Source of the DNA: a virus | Strand: one strand, 5' to 3' | Length of the DNA: 22,663 nt | Virus record (IMG/VR): IMGVR_UViG_3300049157_000031 | Span: 1 to 22,663 of that record | Shown: positions 21,710 through 22,663 of the stretch, one piece after another | Layout of the letters: every line of letters begins with the position of its first letter | How positions within the stretch are numbered: the stretch's first letter is position 1 | The notes under the pieces: model-generated | The model's database searches: none | What the model was told of the DNA's origin: nothing | The model's input: the letters and a program-made list of their open reading frames with translations, nothing else | Made by a program: the position numbers and the translations under genes

Positions 21710-21844
21710 ATGACAAAATACCACATGATGGATGCTAGAGCGCGATATGAGAGACTGAAGCGCAAAGAAGAAGAGAAGCGTAATCGTATGAAAGAGCTCG
21801 TTCTGGGATCAATAATCATTCTGCTTTTAATATTACTGATATAA
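21710..21844 (+). CDS. 44-residue tail-anchored membrane peptide
   Basis: This gene has an excellent SD (AAGGAG at 21697-21702, seven bases before the ATG) and is followed within a few bases by a terminator hairpin. The product has a highly charged basic/acidic helix (about residues 8-30; ARYERLKRKEEEKRNR) and a C-terminal hydrophobic helix (LVLGSIIILLLILLI, residues 30-44) that runs to the stop, so it should sit in the inner membrane with its N-terminus in the cytoplasm. It is the second gene behind the rightward promoter. Phage peptides of this kind can affect host membrane or superinfection, or act as toxins. Sequence alone does not decide. Confidence 0.7.
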   Translation: MTKYHMMDARARYERLKRKEEEKRNRMKELVLGSIIILLLILLI

Positions 21845-21865
21845 AAAAAGGCCCCGTAAGGGGCC
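21843..21865 (-). terminator. Rho-independent terminator for leftward transcripts
   Basis: GGCCCC (21850-21855), loop GTAA, and GGGGCC (21860-21865) form a 6-bp G/C stem. On the minus strand the stem is followed by a run of seven T (21849-21843). It stops transcription from the small-gene operon at 21911-22663 before it enters the rightward genes. The plus-strand side has no T-run, so rightward termination would be weaker. Confidence 0.85.
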
Positions 21866-21910
21866 AAATGCTTAGTGCGAGGTTTCGATTGAACTATGAA
21901 TGAGTGTTAA

Positions 21911-21976
21911 CTATGCCTTAATTGGATTTTCTTGTCTACATGATTTTATAAATTCTTCTTTGTTGTCGACACTCAT
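21911..21976 (-). CDS. Possible 21-residue peptide gene
   Basis: The ATG overlaps the TGA of the 91-residue gene (ATGA at 21973-21976). The peptide is MSVDNKEEFIKSCRQENPIK plus Ala, ending TAG 46 bases before the terminator. GGTGGG lies seven bases or so upstream. The reading frame is flanked by the inverted repeat AATGAGTGT (21899-21907) and ACACTCATT (21969-21977), which may form a stem instead of serving translation. The assignment is tentative. Confidence 0.35.
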   Translation of the reverse strand: MSVDNKEEFIKSCRQENPIKA

Positions 21977-22248
21977 TTAACACCCACCGTATATTTAGCT
22001 AATTTTTCTCTATTTCTTGACTCAATAGTTACATCAATAACATCATGCAGTCCATCTGATCTAGTCATAGTCTTGGACACAGCTTCGATATTCATAGTAA
22101 AAACAACATACGGATTTCTTGAAAAAAAAGGCGTTCTATCTTCCTCATTCACTTGATCAATAGAGATAACCACCGGATCAAGTATTTTAGCTTTAATGGC
22201 TTCATCAACATTCTCAAAGTCGTCCGCGTTAATTATCATCGTTTTCAT
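21973..22248 (-). CDS. Hypothetical protein, 91 residues
   Basis: The product (MKTMIINADDFENVDEAIKA, then strands such as VVISIDQVNEE, NPYVVFTMNIEAVSK and DVIDVTIESRN) looks like a compact alpha/beta protein with a final basic tail. I do not recognise the family. The start overlaps the end of the upstream gene by 20 bases. GGGGAT lies just before the first ATG, and an ATG at residue 4 (22239) is a reasonable alternative. It belongs to the leftward operon that ends at the terminator at 21850-21865. Confidence 0.7.
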   Translation of the reverse strand: MKTMIINADDFENVDEAIKAKILDPVVISIDQVNEEDRTPFFSRNPYVVFTMNIEAVSKTMTRSDGLHDVIDVTIESRNREKLAKYTVGVK

Positions 22249-22468
22249 AATCCCCGCAAAGCATTATTTTTAACAATTCTTTTAAGCATCCTATATTGGT
22301 AGTGCCATCTTCGTTGACCAATATATCTTTAGTCCTTAAGTACCACTCGCCGACTTGATAACAGATAAAATCTTTCTGCTTAGCTGAAAAACTTATACCC
22401 TGTTCTTTAATTAATTTATCTCTTTCTAAGCTAGCATTTCTACTAACTGCGGCTACAAATTCTATCAT
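22229..22468 (-). CDS. Hypothetical protein, 79 residues
   Basis: The start is secured by AGGAGA five bases before the ATG; that SD overlaps the TAG of the preceding gene. The product begins MIEFVAAVSRNASLERDKLI, is mostly helical, has three Cys, and ends in the acidic GDYENDDN. No known domain is recognised. It lies in the small-gene operon, which by position looks like early or accessory genes as opposed to structural ones. Confidence 0.7.
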   Translation of the reverse strand: MIEFVAAVSRNASLERDKLIKEQGISFSAKQKDFICYQVGEWYLRTKDILVNEDGTTNIGCLKELLKIMLCGDYENDDN

Positions 22469-22477
22469 AAATTTCTC

Positions 22478-22663
22478 CTATTTATTTTTTAAAAGATCAC
22501 AATACAAAAGTGTGGGGTTGTTTTTGTGGATATCAATGCCGTCAAGATCATACTCTTTTATGTTGAAAGGCTTAACGATAAGATGATACCCATTTACCGT
22601 ACGAAGCCTCAAGTATAAAAAGTCCCTAGCTAATTTTTTATCGTCAGGCTCTACTTTCCACAG
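22478..22663 (-). CDS. C-terminal 61 residues of a hypothetical protein (partial at window edge)
   Basis: The frame is open from the right edge to TAG at 22478. The residues run from LWKVEPDDKKLARDFLYLRL, through a TVNGYHLIVKPFN strand, to DIHKNNPTLLY and CDLLKNK. The tract 'T-V-N-G-Y-H-L-I-x-K-P-F-N' with 'D-I-H-K-N-N-P-T-x-L-Y' has the look of a conserved motif, and I believe similar ends occur in phage proteins of unknown function, but I cannot name a family. Most of the gene lies outside the window. Confidence 0.7.
   Translation of the reverse strand: MWKVEPDDKKLARDFLYLRLRTVNGYHLIVKPFNIKEYDLDGIDIHKNNPTLLYCDLLKNK

Noticed and set aside
1-22663. CRISPR array, tRNA, insertion sequence, integrase or attachment site
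   Set aside because: No regularly spaced repeats, tRNA-like cloverleaf, transposase or recombinase motif was seen by eye on either strand. The only tandem repeats are the hexamer tract and the 24-bp coding repeat.

Overview
The window is the virion-structure and packaging block of a tailed bacteriophage with a P22-like (short-tailed, podovirus-type) plan. The evidence is gene content and order. Reading leftward from about 21.1 kb on the minus strand: a Phd/YefM-like small regulator, a small hypothetical, a terminase small subunit candidate, the terminase large subunit, a P22-type portal with a long helical C-terminus, a tiny basic protein, a scaffold-like protein, a coat protein of P22 coat length and plan, a gp4-like head-completion protein, a gp10-like tail plug protein, a small structural protein, three ejection-type proteins at the gp7/gp20/gp16 positions, and a tail-fibre region. 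The host is a bacterium with ordinary Shine-Dalgarno (SD) sites and sigma70-type promoters. A perfect chromosomal-type parS site points to a host with a ParABS system. I cannot name the host. No integrase, recognised endolysin, replication gene or tRNA is visible here.

Layout. 1-547: plus strand, a TCGRGG hexanucleotide repeat and one small membrane-associated protein gene. 534-1221: three small minus-strand genes (one with a coiled coil and a C-terminal membrane segment) behind their own near-consensus promoter at 1249-1277. 1274-8067: fibre and tail-tip genes, including a 58-residue gene with an octapeptide repeat and a collar-type fibre. 8057-11703: ejection proteins, with parS inside one of them. 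11713-16536: tail completion, coat, scaffold and a small basic protein. 16580-20837: portal, terminase and TerS. 20852-21844: a divergent control region flanked by the Phd-like gene (leftward) and by a small rightward pair (a 122-residue unknown and a 44-residue tail-anchored membrane peptide). 21850-21865: terminator for leftward transcripts. 21911-22663: the end of a second leftward operon of small unknown genes.

The structural genes are tightly chained. Many stop and start codons overlap as ATGA, GTGA or TAATG, and several SD sites lie in the last codons of the preceding gene, so a long, translationally coupled late transcript of about 20 kb is likely. TerS/TerL feed DNA through the portal into a coat shell built on the scaffold. 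The gp4/gp10-like proteins then close the portal, the three ejection proteins are packaged for delivery, and the fibre proteins provide adsorption.

The most unusual observation is the exact 16-bp palindrome TGTTTCACGTGAAACA at 10174-10189, the bacterial ParB loading site, placed in frame in the 3' part of an ejection-protein gene.
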